Assembly (NCBI GenBank): GCA_003220195.1
Contig: QHRT01000002.1
Coordinates: 1-27,138 of the forward strand
Source of the DNA: Candidatus Rokuibacteriota bacterium
Lineage (GTDB): Bacteria; Methylomirabilota; Methylomirabilia; Rokubacteriales; CSP1-6
DNA: 27,138 nucleotides
Direction: 5' to 3'
Shown here piece after piece: positions 7,383 through 15,350 of the stretch (position 1 is the stretch's first letter; each line of letters starts with the position of its first letter). A model generated the notes under the pieces. It was given only the letters and a program-made list of their open reading frames with translations. It had not been told where the DNA came from and made no database searches. A program made the translations under genes and the position numbers.

Positions 7383-8390
7383 GTGAAAGTCGAAACCCTG
7401 GACCGGCTGGAGGCGGTCGGCGCGGCCGCCTGGCGTGATCTGCACGCCGCCTCTCATCTCCGCTCCCCATTTCTCTCCTTCACATGGCAGCGGGAATGGG
7501 CCCGCGCATTCGCATCGACCCGGCGAGTCGAAGTCCGGACGGTGAAGGACGACACGGGTCACCTGATCGCCGTGCTGCCCCTCTACGAAGCGGAGCCGGG
7601 CCTTCTGCGCCTGGTCGGCGGCACCGACGTCTCGGATTATCTCGACCTCGTCGTGGCGGCGGGACGCGAGGAGGACGCGTGGGGCGCGCTCCTCCAGGCG
7701 CTGGCCGGGGGGACAGGTGTCTGGGACCTGCACGTGGTCCCGGCCGCGTCGGCGACGGCGACCACCGTTCCGGCCCTGGCGCGCGCGCTCGGACTGACGG
7801 CGACCGTGACACCGGAGGAACGATGTCCGGTGCTCGCATTGCCGCGCTCCTGGGAGCACTACCTCGAGCGGCTTCCCTCGAAGCACCGGCACGAGATGCA
7901 GCGAAAGATCCGACGATTCCAGCGCGAGCTTCCCGAAGCCCGCGTCGCGTGCGCCGACCGGCCCGCCGAGGTCGAGACGCGCTTCGGAGATTTCCTCGAC
8001 CTGCATCGGCGCTCGCACGTCGGCAAGGCCCGGTTCATGGACGCGCGAATGGAAGGATTCTTCCGCCGCGTGATCGCCGCGCTCGCGACCGACGGGATGG
8101 CGCGCCTCTGGTTCCTCGATACGCCGAGTGGACCGATCGCGTCGTTCATCTGCGTCGAATGGGACGGGACGGTCGGCCTCTACAATTCCGGATTTCATCC
8201 GGCGAGCGCCGCGCTCTCCCCGGGGCTGGTGCTCCTGGCGCACCTGATCGAGGACGCCATTCTGCGGGGCAAGCGGACGTTCGACTTCTTGCGCGGCGAA
8301 GAGCGATACAAGTACGAGTTCGGCCCCGTCGTCGCCGAGGAGCTCGTCACCGTGCGGATCGAGTCGCCGTCGGGAGTGACCACCGCATGA
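7383..8390 (+). CDS. GNAT acetyltransferase of the CelD/BcsL type (Acetyltransf_6)
   Basis: A 335-residue cytoplasmic protein. The N-terminal part (SPFLSFTWQREWARAF, then LIAVLPLYE) and the C-terminal GNAT half (KHRHEMQRKIRRFQRE, HRRSHVGKARFMD, LYNSGFHPA, LSPGLVLLAHLIEDAI and FDFLRGEERYKYEFG) match the CelD/BcsL family, two-lobed acyltransferases often found in polysaccharide loci. The C-terminal LRGEERYKY block is the most conserved part of that family. GTG 7383 is chosen to agree with the usual N-terminus; GAGGAG lies rather far (16 bases) upstream, inside the previous gene. The stop overlaps the next ATG (ATGA), so it is coupled to the MshA-like glycosyltransferase, suggesting acylation of a glycan or amino sugar made by that enzyme. 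Confidence 0.82.
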   Translation: MKVETLDRLEAVGAAAWRDLHAASHLRSPFLSFTWQREWARAFASTRRVEVRTVKDDTGHLIAVLPLYEAEPGLLRLVGGTDVSDYLDLVVAAGREEDAWGALLQALAGGTGVWDLHVVPAASATATTVPALARALGLTATVTPEERCPVLALPRSWEHYLERLPSKHRHEMQRKIRRFQRELPEARVACADRPAEVETRFGDFLDLHRRSHVGKARFMDARMEGFFRRVIAALATDGMARLWFLDTPSGPIASFICVEWDGTVGLYNSGFHPASAALSPGLVLLAHLIEDAILRGKRTFDFLRGEERYKYEFGPVVAEELVTVRIESPSGVTTA

Positions 8391-9643
8391 ACCTCCGCGT
8401 CGCGATGCTCAGCGTTCACACCTGTCCGCTCGCCGCGCTCGGCGGCAAGGAGACGGGCGGGATGAACGTGTACGTGCGCGAGGTCGGCCGCGAGCTCGGC
8501 CGCATGGGCGTCGAGGTCGACGTGTTCACGCGCTCGCAGAACTGCGACACGCCGGCGGTGGTGTCGATGGGGCCGGGCGTGCGCGTGATTCATCTACCGG
8601 CCGGCCCCGAGGCGCCGATGCCGCGCGAGCACGTGTGGCAGCACCTCGACGAGTTCGTCGATCACCTCGATGCCTGGCGCCTGACGCGCGGCGGTGACTA
8701 CGACCTGCTGCACGCCCACTACTGGCTGTCGGGCGTCGCGGCGCTCGCGCTGCGCGAACGGTGGAGCGTGCCCGTCGTACAGATGTTCCACACGCTGGGG
8801 CGGCTCAAGAACGGCGTCGCGCGAAGCGGCGCGGAGCTCGAGCCGGATCTGCGCATCGCCGAGGAGACGCGCATCGTCGCCGAGGTCGATCGGATCGTGG
8901 CGGCCAGCGACGTCGAGCGCACGGAGCTCGTGCGCCAGTACCGCGCGTCGTCCGGACGCGTCAGCGTCATTCCGTGCGGCGTCGACACCGCGCTCTTCAC
9001 GCCCGGCGATCGCGACGCCGCGCGCGCCGCGCTCGGTCTCGACGCCGGACCGGTGCTGCTCTACGTGGGCCGGCTGTCGCCGATCAAGGGGCTCGAGACT
9101 CTGCTGGACGCGCTTGCCCTGGTGCGGGAGCGCGGGACGCCCGCGCGGCTGCTCGTGGTCGGCGGCGACACCGACGAGCCGCTGGACGGGCACCAGAGTC
9201 GCTTGCGCGAGCGCACCGAGCGACTCGGGCTCGGTCCGCACGTCGCGTTCCTCGGCGCCCAGCCGCAGCCGTCGCTCCGCACGTACTACGTCGCCGCCGA
9301 CGCGACGGTGATGCCGTCCTATTACGAATCGTTCGGCATGGTGGCGCTCGAAGCGATGGCGTGCGGCAGTCCGGTGATCGCGTCCCGCGTCGGCGGGCTC
9401 GCGACGACGGTGCGCGACCGCGTCACCGGCTTCCTCGTGCCGGAAGGCGACGTGGCGGCGCTGGCCGACCGGATCGCCGAGGTGCTCGGCGATCCCGATC
9501 TCGGCGTGCGCCTCGGCCTCGAAGGCGTGCGCTGGGCCGCGCAGCACCGGTGGCCGTGCGTGGCGGAAGCCGTGTGCCGGACGTACGCGTCGCTCGAGCC
9601 GAGCGCGGGCCATCACCTGGCCTCCGCGCGCTGCCACGAATAG
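8387..9643 (+). CDS. MshA/sucrose-phosphate-synthase-like GT4 glycosyltransferase
   Basis: A 418-residue GT-B glycosyltransferase. The N-terminus has GGKETGGMNVYVREVGREL and DVFTRSQ, and HAHYWLSGVAAL follows at about residues 105-116. This pattern is shared with MshA (N-acetylglucosamine:inositol-phosphate transferase of mycothiol synthesis) and sucrose-phosphate synthases. The donor half has YVGRLSPIKGLETLLDA, VVGGD and SYYESFGMVALEAMACGSPV with the E-x7-E pair, then GGLATTV and GFLVPEGD. ATG 8387 overlaps the previous stop. Mycothiol synthesis would also need MshB, MshC and MshD; the adjacent acyltransferase is of a different type from MshD, so an MshA role is unproven. Alternatives are synthesis of a sugar-phosphate compatible solute or a glycolipid. 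Confidence 0.85.
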   Translation: MNLRVAMLSVHTCPLAALGGKETGGMNVYVREVGRELGRMGVEVDVFTRSQNCDTPAVVSMGPGVRVIHLPAGPEAPMPREHVWQHLDEFVDHLDAWRLTRGGDYDLLHAHYWLSGVAALALRERWSVPVVQMFHTLGRLKNGVARSGAELEPDLRIAEETRIVAEVDRIVAASDVERTELVRQYRASSGRVSVIPCGVDTALFTPGDRDAARAALGLDAGPVLLYVGRLSPIKGLETLLDALALVRERGTPARLLVVGGDTDEPLDGHQSRLRERTERLGLGPHVAFLGAQPQPSLRTYYVAADATVMPSYYESFGMVALEAMACGSPVIASRVGGLATTVRDRVTGFLVPEGDVAALADRIAEVLGDPDLGVRLGLEGVRWAAQHRWPCVAEAVCRTYASLEPSAGHHLASARCHE

Positions 9644-9661
9644 CGCTACACTCCCGCCCAC

Positions 9662-10735
9662 ATGGGCGTGCTGTTGTCCGTGCAATCCCTCGTCACCCAG
9701 TTCTCGACCTCGAGCGGGATCGTGCGCGCCGTCGACGGCGTCTCGTGGGACGTCGACGAAGGCGAGACGGTGGCGCTCGTCGGCGAATCCGGCTGCGGCA
9801 AGAGCGTGACGGCGCTGTCGATCATGAGGCTGGTCGCCCAGCCCGCGGGCCGGATCGTGTCGGGACACGTGGTCTTCAAGGGTCGCGATCTCTTGACGCT
9901 GTCCGAGGAAGAGATGCGGCGCGTGCGCGGACGCGAGATCGGCATGATCTTCCAGGAGCCGATGACCTCGCTCAATCCCGTCCTGACCGTCGGCCGCCAG
10001 CTCACCGAAGGCCTCGAGATCCACCTCGCGATGCGCCAGACCGATGCGCGCGCTCGCGCGGTGGAGCTCCTCGGCATGGTCGGCTTCTCGGATCCGGCGC
10101 GCCGACTGACGCAGTATCCGCACCAGTTCAGCGGCGGGATGAGGCAGCGCATCGTGATCGCGATGGCGCTCGCCTGCAACCCGCCGCTCGTGCTGGCCGA
10201 CGAGCCGACGACCGCGCTGGACGTCACCATCCAGGCGCAGATCCTCGAGCTGATGAAGGCCCTGTCCCGCCGGCTCGGCGTGGCGATGCTGATCATCACG
10301 CACAACCTGGGCGTCGTGGCGCGCTATGCCGACCGCGTCAACGTGATGTACGCGGGCCGCATCGTGGAGCGCGCGAGCGCGCGCGAGCTGTACCGGAATC
10401 CGCGGCACCCGTACACGCTCGGGCTCTTGCGCTCGGTTCCGCGCCTCGACGAGCCGCGGCGGGCGCGACTTCAGCCGATCGAGGGCCAGCCTCCGGATCT
10501 CACGCGGTTGCCGACGGGCTGCTCGTTCCGGCCGCGGTGCGCGTTCCGCGTGGAGTACTGCGCCACCGAGGAGCCCCCGCTGCGCGAGGTGCCGGATGCG
10601 ACGCACGTCAGCGCGTGCTGGGAGGCCGAGCGCGTCGGATCGTCAAATGGGGGGCCCCGAAATGGCCCCCCAAGCCCCCCCGCGCTCGGAAGCACCTCGG
10701 CCCAGCCGGGGCGCTCCTCGAGGCACGGTGAGTAA
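9662..10735 (+). CDS. dppD: Peptide ABC importer ATPase, DppD/OppD type
   Basis: A 357-residue ATPase of the dipeptide/oligopeptide/nickel importer family, acting at the cytoplasmic face. Walker A GESGCGKS is at 41-48, the Q-loop around FQEP (97-100), the signature FSGGMRQR at 156-163, Walker B LVLADE at 176-181 and the switch histidine H214. The C-terminal oligo_HPY domain (HPYTLGLL...GCSFRPRCAF...YC) follows, with the conserved cysteines. About 30 residues beyond it are low-complexity (Gly, Pro, Ser) and encoded partly by a GC-rich hairpin. ATG 9662 follows the previous stop by 18 bases, has no Shine-Dalgarno, and has TACACT at 9647-9652. It is the first gene of a complete importer with order D-F-A-B-C. 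The exact substrate (di- or oligopeptides, other small molecules) is not fixed by sequence. Confidence 0.92.
   Translation: MGVLLSVQSLVTQFSTSSGIVRAVDGVSWDVDEGETVALVGESGCGKSVTALSIMRLVAQPAGRIVSGHVVFKGRDLLTLSEEEMRRVRGREIGMIFQEPMTSLNPVLTVGRQLTEGLEIHLAMRQTDARARAVELLGMVGFSDPARRLTQYPHQFSGGMRQRIVIAMALACNPPLVLADEPTTALDVTIQAQILELMKALSRRLGVAMLIITHNLGVVARYADRVNVMYAGRIVERASARELYRNPRHPYTLGLLRSVPRLDEPRRARLQPIEGQPPDLTRLPTGCSFRPRCAFRVEYCATEEPPLREVPDATHVSACWEAERVGSSNGGPRNGPPSPPALGSTSAQPGRSSRHGE
10648..10672. repeat. GC-only hairpin inside the 3' end of dppD
   Basis: Inverted repeat with 9-bp arms (TGGGGGGCC / GGCCCCCCA) around a 7-base loop, followed by another C run. It lies in the non-conserved tail of dppD, 56 bases before the dppF GTG start. 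It could be an inserted REP-type element that was read through in frame, or an mRNA stability structure between the two ATPase genes. No U tract, so not an ordinary terminator. Confidence 0.45.
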
Positions 10736-11723
10736 AGTTCTCGCGACAAGCGAGCCGCCGATCCTCGAGGTGAAGAACCTCGTGAAGCATTTCCACGTCG
10801 GCGGTGGGCTCTTCGGCGGCAAGGCCGGCGTCGTCCGCGCCGTCGACGGCGTCAGCTTTTTCATCCAGCGTGGCGAGACGCTCGGGCTCGTGGGCGAATC
10901 CGGCTGCGGCAAGACCACGACGGGTCGCTGCATCCTGCAGCTCGAGCGGCCGACCAGCGGCAGCGTCATCTTCGAGGGCGCGGACCTCACGACGGTGTCG
11001 CCGGACGATCTTCGTCGCGTGCGCCGGCGGATCCAGGTGATCTTCCAGGACCCGTACAGCTCGCTGAATCCGCGGATGACCGTCGGGCAGATCATCGCCG
11101 AGCCGATGGCGGTGCACCGGATCGTCACGGATGCCCGGGCGCGGGCCGCACGCGTGCGAGACCTGCTCGAACGCGTGGGGCTCTTGCCCCGGCACGCCGA
11201 CCGCTACCCGCACGAGATGTCGGGAGGTCAGCGCCAGCGGGTCGGTGTCGCCAGAGCGCTCGCGATGGAGCCGTCGCTGATCATCTGCGACGAGCCGGTC
11301 TCCGCGCTGGACGTCTCGATCCAGGCGCAGATCATCAACCTGCTCGAGGATCTCCAGGCGGATCTCGGGCTGACCTATCTCTTCATCGCGCACGACCTCG
11401 CGGTGGTGCGCCACATTTCCGACCGCGTCGCCGTCATGTACCTCGGCAAGGTCGTCGAGATCGCGGATCGCAAGGCGCTCTACGACGATCCGCTTCACCC
11501 CTACACGCAGGCGCTCCTCGCCGCCGTCCCGATCCCGGATCCGGAGCTCGAGGCGCGCCGCGAGCACGCGATCGTGCTCGGCGAAGTGCCGAGCCCTCTC
11601 AATCCGCCGTCGGGCTGTGTCTTCCATCCCCGATGTCCGATCGCGATCGAACGCTGTCGCGTCGACGTTCCCGAGCTCCGCGAGGTGAAGCCGGGACACT
11701 GGGCGGCCTGTCACTTGGCGTGA
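10728..11723 (+). CDS. dppF: Peptide ABC importer ATPase, DppF/OppF type
   Basis: A 331-residue partner ATPase. Walker A GESGCGKT is at 56-63, the Q-loop at FQDPYSSLNP (106-115), the signature MSGGQRQR at 164-171, Walker B LIICDE at 184-189 and the switch histidine H222. The insert GGGLFGGKAGVVRAVDGVSF near residues 25-44 is the typical OppF/DppF N-terminal pattern. The C-terminal oligo_HPY domain (HPYTQALLAAVP...GCVFHPRCPIAIERC) is complete. GTG 10728 gives the standard family length and overlaps the end of dppD by 8 bases, implying translational coupling. DppD and DppF form the heterodimeric motor that drives the DppBC permease pore encoded downstream. Confidence 0.93.
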   Translation: MSKVLATSEPPILEVKNLVKHFHVGGGLFGGKAGVVRAVDGVSFFIQRGETLGLVGESGCGKTTTGRCILQLERPTSGSVIFEGADLTTVSPDDLRRVRRRIQVIFQDPYSSLNPRMTVGQIIAEPMAVHRIVTDARARAARVRDLLERVGLLPRHADRYPHEMSGGQRQRVGVARALAMEPSLIICDEPVSALDVSIQAQIINLLEDLQADLGLTYLFIAHDLAVVRHISDRVAVMYLGKVVEIADRKALYDDPLHPYTQALLAAVPIPDPELEARREHAIVLGEVPSPLNPPSGCVFHPRCPIAIERCRVDVPELREVKPGHWAACHLA

Positions 11724-11733
11724 CGTCGGCGAT

Positions 11734-11762
11734 TTGACGGCACCGGTGCGGGTCGCTACGCT
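11734..11762 (+). promoter_or_regulatory. Sigma70-type promoter upstream of dppA
   Basis: TTGACG (11734-11739) and TACGCT (11757-11762) are separated by exactly 17 bases. A transcript would start near 11769, leaving a leader of about 75 bases before the dppA start. A separate promoter here would let the binding protein be made in excess of the ATPases, as is usual for such importers. Prediction only. Confidence 0.5.
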
Positions 11763-11844
11763 GCGCCGCACAGTTCCGGGATCGTCTGTCTCAGCAGTCG
11801 TCGGCTTTTGTTCACGGTGCCCGACCCGCCGGGGGAGGTGCTCG

Positions 11845-13470
11845 ATGCGTCACTCGTTGGCCTCGCGCTGGCTCAGCCTCGTCGTGCTCGCCTCACTGTC
11901 CTGTGCGCTGGTCGGGTGGCTCGCCGCCCGGTCATTCGCGCAGGACAAGCCACGGTCGGGTGGGGAGCTGATCTTCGTCGTGCCGTCAGAGCCGCCCTCG
12001 TACGACGCCCATCGGGAAGAGACGTTCGGCGTCATTCACCCCCTGGCGCCGCACTACAACACGCTGCTCCGGACGGATCCGTTCGATCGCACCGGTACCA
12101 AGCCGGTCGGCGACCTCGCGGAGTCGTGGACCGTCTCGAAGGACGGCCGGACCTACACGTTCAAGATCCGGAAGGGCGTCAAGTTCCACGACGGCAGCGA
12201 GCTCACCGCGAAGGACGTGAAGGCGTCGTACGACAAGATCGTCTTCCCGCCGCAGGGCGTGGCCTCCGATCGGCAGGGGCAGTACACCAACGTCGAGGCG
12301 GTGCAGGCGCTTGATCCGAACACCGTGGTGTTCCGGCTGAAGTTCCCGCAGGGCTCGTTCCTCTCGTCCGTCGCGTCGCCGTGGAACTGGATCTACAAGG
12401 CCGACATCCTGGCGAAGGACCCGCGCTGGTACGAGACGCACGTGATGGGGACGGGGCCGTTCACGTTCGTCGAGCACGTCAAGGGCTCGCACTGGGTCGG
12501 CAAGAAGAATCCGAACTACTGGGACAAGGGCAAGCCGTACCTCGACGGGTACCGCGCGATCTTCGTGAAGGATTCCGCGGCGCAGGTGGCGGCCGTGCGC
12601 GGCGACCGCGCGCACATCCAGTTCCGCGGCTTCTCGCCCGCCGAGCGGGACAGTCTGGTCCAGGCGCTCGGCCCGAAGATCACCGTGCAGGAGAGCCCCT
12701 GGGACTGCGTGCTGCTGGTCGCGCTGAATCACGAGAAGAAGCCGTTCGACGACAAGCGCGTGCGTCGGGCGCTCACGCTGGCGCTCGATCGGTACCAGGG
12801 CTCGCAGGCGCTCTCGAAGATCGCGATCGTGAAAGAGGTCGCCGGCGTCGTGGTGCCGGGCACGCCCTTCGCGACGCCGCCCGCGGAGCTCGAGAAGCTG
12901 GCCGGATATTCACGTGACATCGCGAAATCACGAGCGGAGGCGAAACGGCTCCTGAAGGAGGCGGGCGTTCCGGACGGATTCTCGTTCACCTTCAAGAACC
13001 GCGGCATCCCGATGCCGTACGAGCCGGTCGGCGTCTGGCTGATCGACCAGTGGCGGCAGATCGGCGTCAACGTCAGGCAGGAGGTCGTGGAGGCGGCGGC
13101 GTACTACGGCCAGGTTCTCCGGCCCGGAAACTACGAGGCCGCCATGGACTTCCAGTGCGGCTACATCGTGGAGCCCGACCTCGACGTCTACAAGTTCCAG
13201 TCGAAAGAGATCAGCCCGGCGAACTACAGCCGCTACACGGACAAGACGCTCGACGACCTCTTCACGAAGCAGAGCCGCGCACAGGACCCGGAGGAGCGGA
13301 AGAAGTTCATCCGGGACTTCGAGAAGAGGCTGCTGGACGACGAGGCGCATTACCTCTACACGCTGCAGTGGCACCGGATCATCCCGCACAGCGCCAGGGT
13401 CAAGGGGTGGACGATCACGCCGAGCCACTATCTCAACAACCAGCTCGATACCGTGTGGTTGACCCAGTGA
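11845..13470 (+). CDS. dppA: Peptide ABC importer substrate-binding protein (family 5)
   Basis: A 541-residue secreted or periplasmic binding protein (SBP_bac_5). Residues 1-32 form a Sec signal peptide: basic start, hydrophobic stretch LSLVVLASLSCALVGWLAA, cleavage after SFA. Mature-domain family blocks are LAESWTVSKDGRTYTFKIRKGVKFHDGS, LTAKDVKASYDKI, VMGTGPFTFVEH, NPNYWDKGKPYLDGYRAIF and PFDDKRVRRALTLALDR. ATG 11845 is chosen because GGGGGAGG lies just upstream and it begins the signal peptide; the open frame extends further upstream without a plausible leader. It captures the ligand and delivers it to DppBC. Family 5 proteins bind di- and oligopeptides, nickel, heme or sugars, so the ligand is uncertain. 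The dppB start follows after 15 bases. Confidence 0.92.
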   Translation: MRHSLASRWLSLVVLASLSCALVGWLAARSFAQDKPRSGGELIFVVPSEPPSYDAHREETFGVIHPLAPHYNTLLRTDPFDRTGTKPVGDLAESWTVSKDGRTYTFKIRKGVKFHDGSELTAKDVKASYDKIVFPPQGVASDRQGQYTNVEAVQALDPNTVVFRLKFPQGSFLSSVASPWNWIYKADILAKDPRWYETHVMGTGPFTFVEHVKGSHWVGKKNPNYWDKGKPYLDGYRAIFVKDSAAQVAAVRGDRAHIQFRGFSPAERDSLVQALGPKITVQESPWDCVLLVALNHEKKPFDDKRVRRALTLALDRYQGSQALSKIAIVKEVAGVVVPGTPFATPPAELEKLAGYSRDIAKSRAEAKRLLKEAGVPDGFSFTFKNRGIPMPYEPVGVWLIDQWRQIGVNVRQEVVEAAAYYGQVLRPGNYEAAMDFQCGYIVEPDLDVYKFQSKEISPANYSRYTDKTLDDLFTKQSRAQDPEERKKFIRDFEKRLLDDEAHYLYTLQWHRIIPHSARVKGWTITPSHYLNNQLDTVWLTQ

Positions 13471-13485
13471 TCCGATGACGGCCGC

Positions 13486-14439
13486 ATGACGAAGTACGTC
13501 GTCAAGCGCCTGCTGCTCATGATCCCGACCCTCGTCGGGGTCGCCGTGCTCGTGTTCTTCCTGATGCGCGTCGTGCCGGGCGACGTCGTGGAGCTGCGCT
13601 TCGCGGGCGAGAGCTCGTTCGCCTCGAAGGAGAACCTCGACAAGGAGCGCGCGCGCCTGGGGCTCGACAAGCCGCTCTGGAAGCAGTTCGTCGACTGGAT
13701 GGGCGGCATCGCCCGGCTCGATTTCGGCGTGTCCATGTGGACGGGCGCGCCGATCATCGAGGAGATCCGGCTCCGGTTCGCGCTGAGCCTGCAGCTCGCG
13801 ATCATGTCGACCTTGATCGCGGTGCTGCTCGCGATTCCCCTCGGCGTGCTGGCCGCGCTCAAGCAGGACACGTGGGTCGACTACGCCGTGCGGATCTTCT
13901 CCATCGCGGGACTCGCGACGCCCTCGTTCTGGCTTGGCATCGTCTTCATTCTGATGCTCCTCATCGTGTTCAAGTGGCTGCCGCCGATGGTGTACACGCC
14001 GTTCTGGGTCAATCCGGTCCAGAACCTGGCCCAGCTCATCTGGCCGGCGCTCGCGGTCGGGTACCGGTACTCGGCGGTGGCGATGCGCATGACCCGCTCG
14101 GCCATGCTCGAGGTGCTGCGCGAGGACTACATCCGCACCGCGCGCGCGAAGGGCCTCTGGGAGAAGCTCATCCTGTCCCGGCACGCGCTGAAGAACGCGA
14201 TGCTCCCCGTCCTCACCGTGATCGCCCTCGAGTTCGCGTTCCTGATGGGCGGCCTCGTCGTGACCGAACAGGTCTTCAACCTGAACGGCCTCGGGCTCCT
14301 CTTCGTCGAGTCGGTCGCGCACCGCGACTACACGCTGACGCAAGCCCTCGTGCTGCTGGTCGCGGCCGTCTTCATCTTCGTCAACTTCCTGGTCGAGCTC
14401 GCGTACGCGTGGATCGACCCGCGGATCAAGTTCCGATGA
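13486..14439 (+). CDS. dppB: Peptide ABC importer permease, DppB type
   Basis: A 317-residue inner-membrane permease with six predicted helices. The first is LLLMIPTLVGVAVLVFFLMRVVPGD (residues about 8-30), with the family start MTKYVVKRLLLMIPTL and the VPGD motif ending helix 1. The periplasmic loop contains ARLGLDKPLWKQFVDWMGG and LDFGVSM. The cytoplasmic coupling helix is EVLREDYIRTARAKGLWEKLI, the EAA motif that contacts the ATPases. C-terminal helices include LVVTEQVFNLNGLGLLFVESVAHRDY. The final AYAWIDPRIKF is the usual DppB ending. Its stop overlaps the dppC start (ATGA). Confidence 0.94.
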   Translation: MTKYVVKRLLLMIPTLVGVAVLVFFLMRVVPGDVVELRFAGESSFASKENLDKERARLGLDKPLWKQFVDWMGGIARLDFGVSMWTGAPIIEEIRLRFALSLQLAIMSTLIAVLLAIPLGVLAALKQDTWVDYAVRIFSIAGLATPSFWLGIVFILMLLIVFKWLPPMVYTPFWVNPVQNLAQLIWPALAVGYRYSAVAMRMTRSAMLEVLREDYIRTARAKGLWEKLILSRHALKNAMLPVLTVIALEFAFLMGGLVVTEQVFNLNGLGLLFVESVAHRDYTLTQALVLLVAAVFIFVNFLVELAYAWIDPRIKFR

Positions 14440-15341
14440 GCAGTGTTCCTCGACGGATCGACGACGTCGCGGAGCTTGGCACCGACGAAGCCCGGCGCTC
14501 GTGGCTCGCGACCGTGTGGGAATTCTCGCGACGCCGGCCGCTCGGCGCGATCGGCGGCGCCATCGTGCTGCTGAACCTGATCGTGGCCGTCGGCGCCAAC
14601 GTGCTCGCGCCCTACGACCCGGTCGCGACCGATTACGGCGCGATGCTGGCGCGCCCATCGGCCGCGCACTGGCTCGGCACGGACGCCTACGGCCGCGACG
14701 TGCTGTCGCGGATTGTCTACGGCTCGCGGACGGCGATGCTCGTGGGCTTCTCGTGCGCGGTGCTCGGCGCCACGATCGGGGCGGTGATCGGAGTCGGCAG
14801 CGCCTATTTCGGCGGCCGGGTCGACCTGATCGTGCAGCGCGTGATGGACATCTTTCTCGCGTTCCCGCTCATCATCCTGGCGCTCGCCGTCGTGTCGATC
14901 CTGGGCACCGGGATCTGGAACGTGATCCTCGCGATCACGGTGCCGATGATTCCGCGCGCCGCGCTCGTCAGCCGCTCGAGCGCGCTCGCGATCCGCGAGA
15001 TGCCGTACGTCGACGCGGCGCGCGCGGCGGGGTTCCGCCACGTCCGGATCATCCTCCGGCACATGCTGCCGAACGTCATGGCGCCTTATCTGATCATGCT
15101 GACCGCGTACCTGGGGCAGGCGATCCTGCTCGAGGCGTCGCTCTCGTTCCTCGGGCTCGGCGTCGCGGAGCCGACGGCGGCGTGGGGACTCATGCTTCGC
15201 GGCGCGGCGGTGCAATTCGCCGAGTCGGCGCCGTGGATGGCGATCTTTCCCGGGCTGGCGATCAGCCTGGCGGTCTTCGCGTTCAATCTGTTCGGCGATT
15301 CCCTGCGCGACGCGCTCGACCCGCGCCTTCGCACGCAGTAG
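14436..15341 (+). CDS. dppC: Peptide ABC importer permease, DppC type
   Basis: A 301-residue inner-membrane permease partnering DppB. The N-terminal cytoplasmic tail is followed by a helix at about residues 36-56 (LGAIGGAIVLLNLIVAVGANVLAP), then HWLGTDAYGRDVLSRIVYGSRTAM, the conserved DppC block. The ATPase-coupling EAA segment is MPYVDAARAAGFRHVRIILRHMLPN. Later helices include APYLIMLTAYLGQAILLEASLSFLGLG and PTAAWGLML. The ending FNLFGDSLRDALDPRLR is the family terminus. ATG 14436 is coupled to dppB by ATGA. The gene ends only 9 bases from the convergent livF gene, with no recognisable terminator between the two operons. Confidence 0.94.
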   Translation: MSSVPRRIDDVAELGTDEARRSWLATVWEFSRRRPLGAIGGAIVLLNLIVAVGANVLAPYDPVATDYGAMLARPSAAHWLGTDAYGRDVLSRIVYGSRTAMLVGFSCAVLGATIGAVIGVGSAYFGGRVDLIVQRVMDIFLAFPLIILALAVVSILGTGIWNVILAITVPMIPRAALVSRSSALAIREMPYVDAARAAGFRHVRIILRHMLPNVMAPYLIMLTAYLGQAILLEASLSFLGLGVAEPTAAWGLMLRGAAVQFAESAPWMAIFPGLAISLAVFAFNLFGDSLRDALDPRLRTQ

Positions 15342-15350
15342 CGCGAAGCG

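Noticed and set aside
7484..8386. Upstream extension of the MshA-like glycosyltransferase frame
   Set aside because: The extension is an off-frame reading of the acetyltransferase gene; ATG 8387 gives the conserved N-terminus.
8594..10606. Open frame of 670 codons on the minus strand, opposite the MshA-like glycosyltransferase and dppD
   Set aside because: Antisense of two clear genes, with shadow-type composition and no recognisable domain.
8761..10731. Open frame of 656 codons on the plus strand overlapping two genes in another frame
   Set aside because: Arginine-rich off-frame translation of the MshA-like glycosyltransferase and dppD.
12928..14658. Open frame of 576 codons on the minus strand, opposite dppA/dppB/dppC
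   Set aside because: Antisense of conserved permease genes; no motif found.
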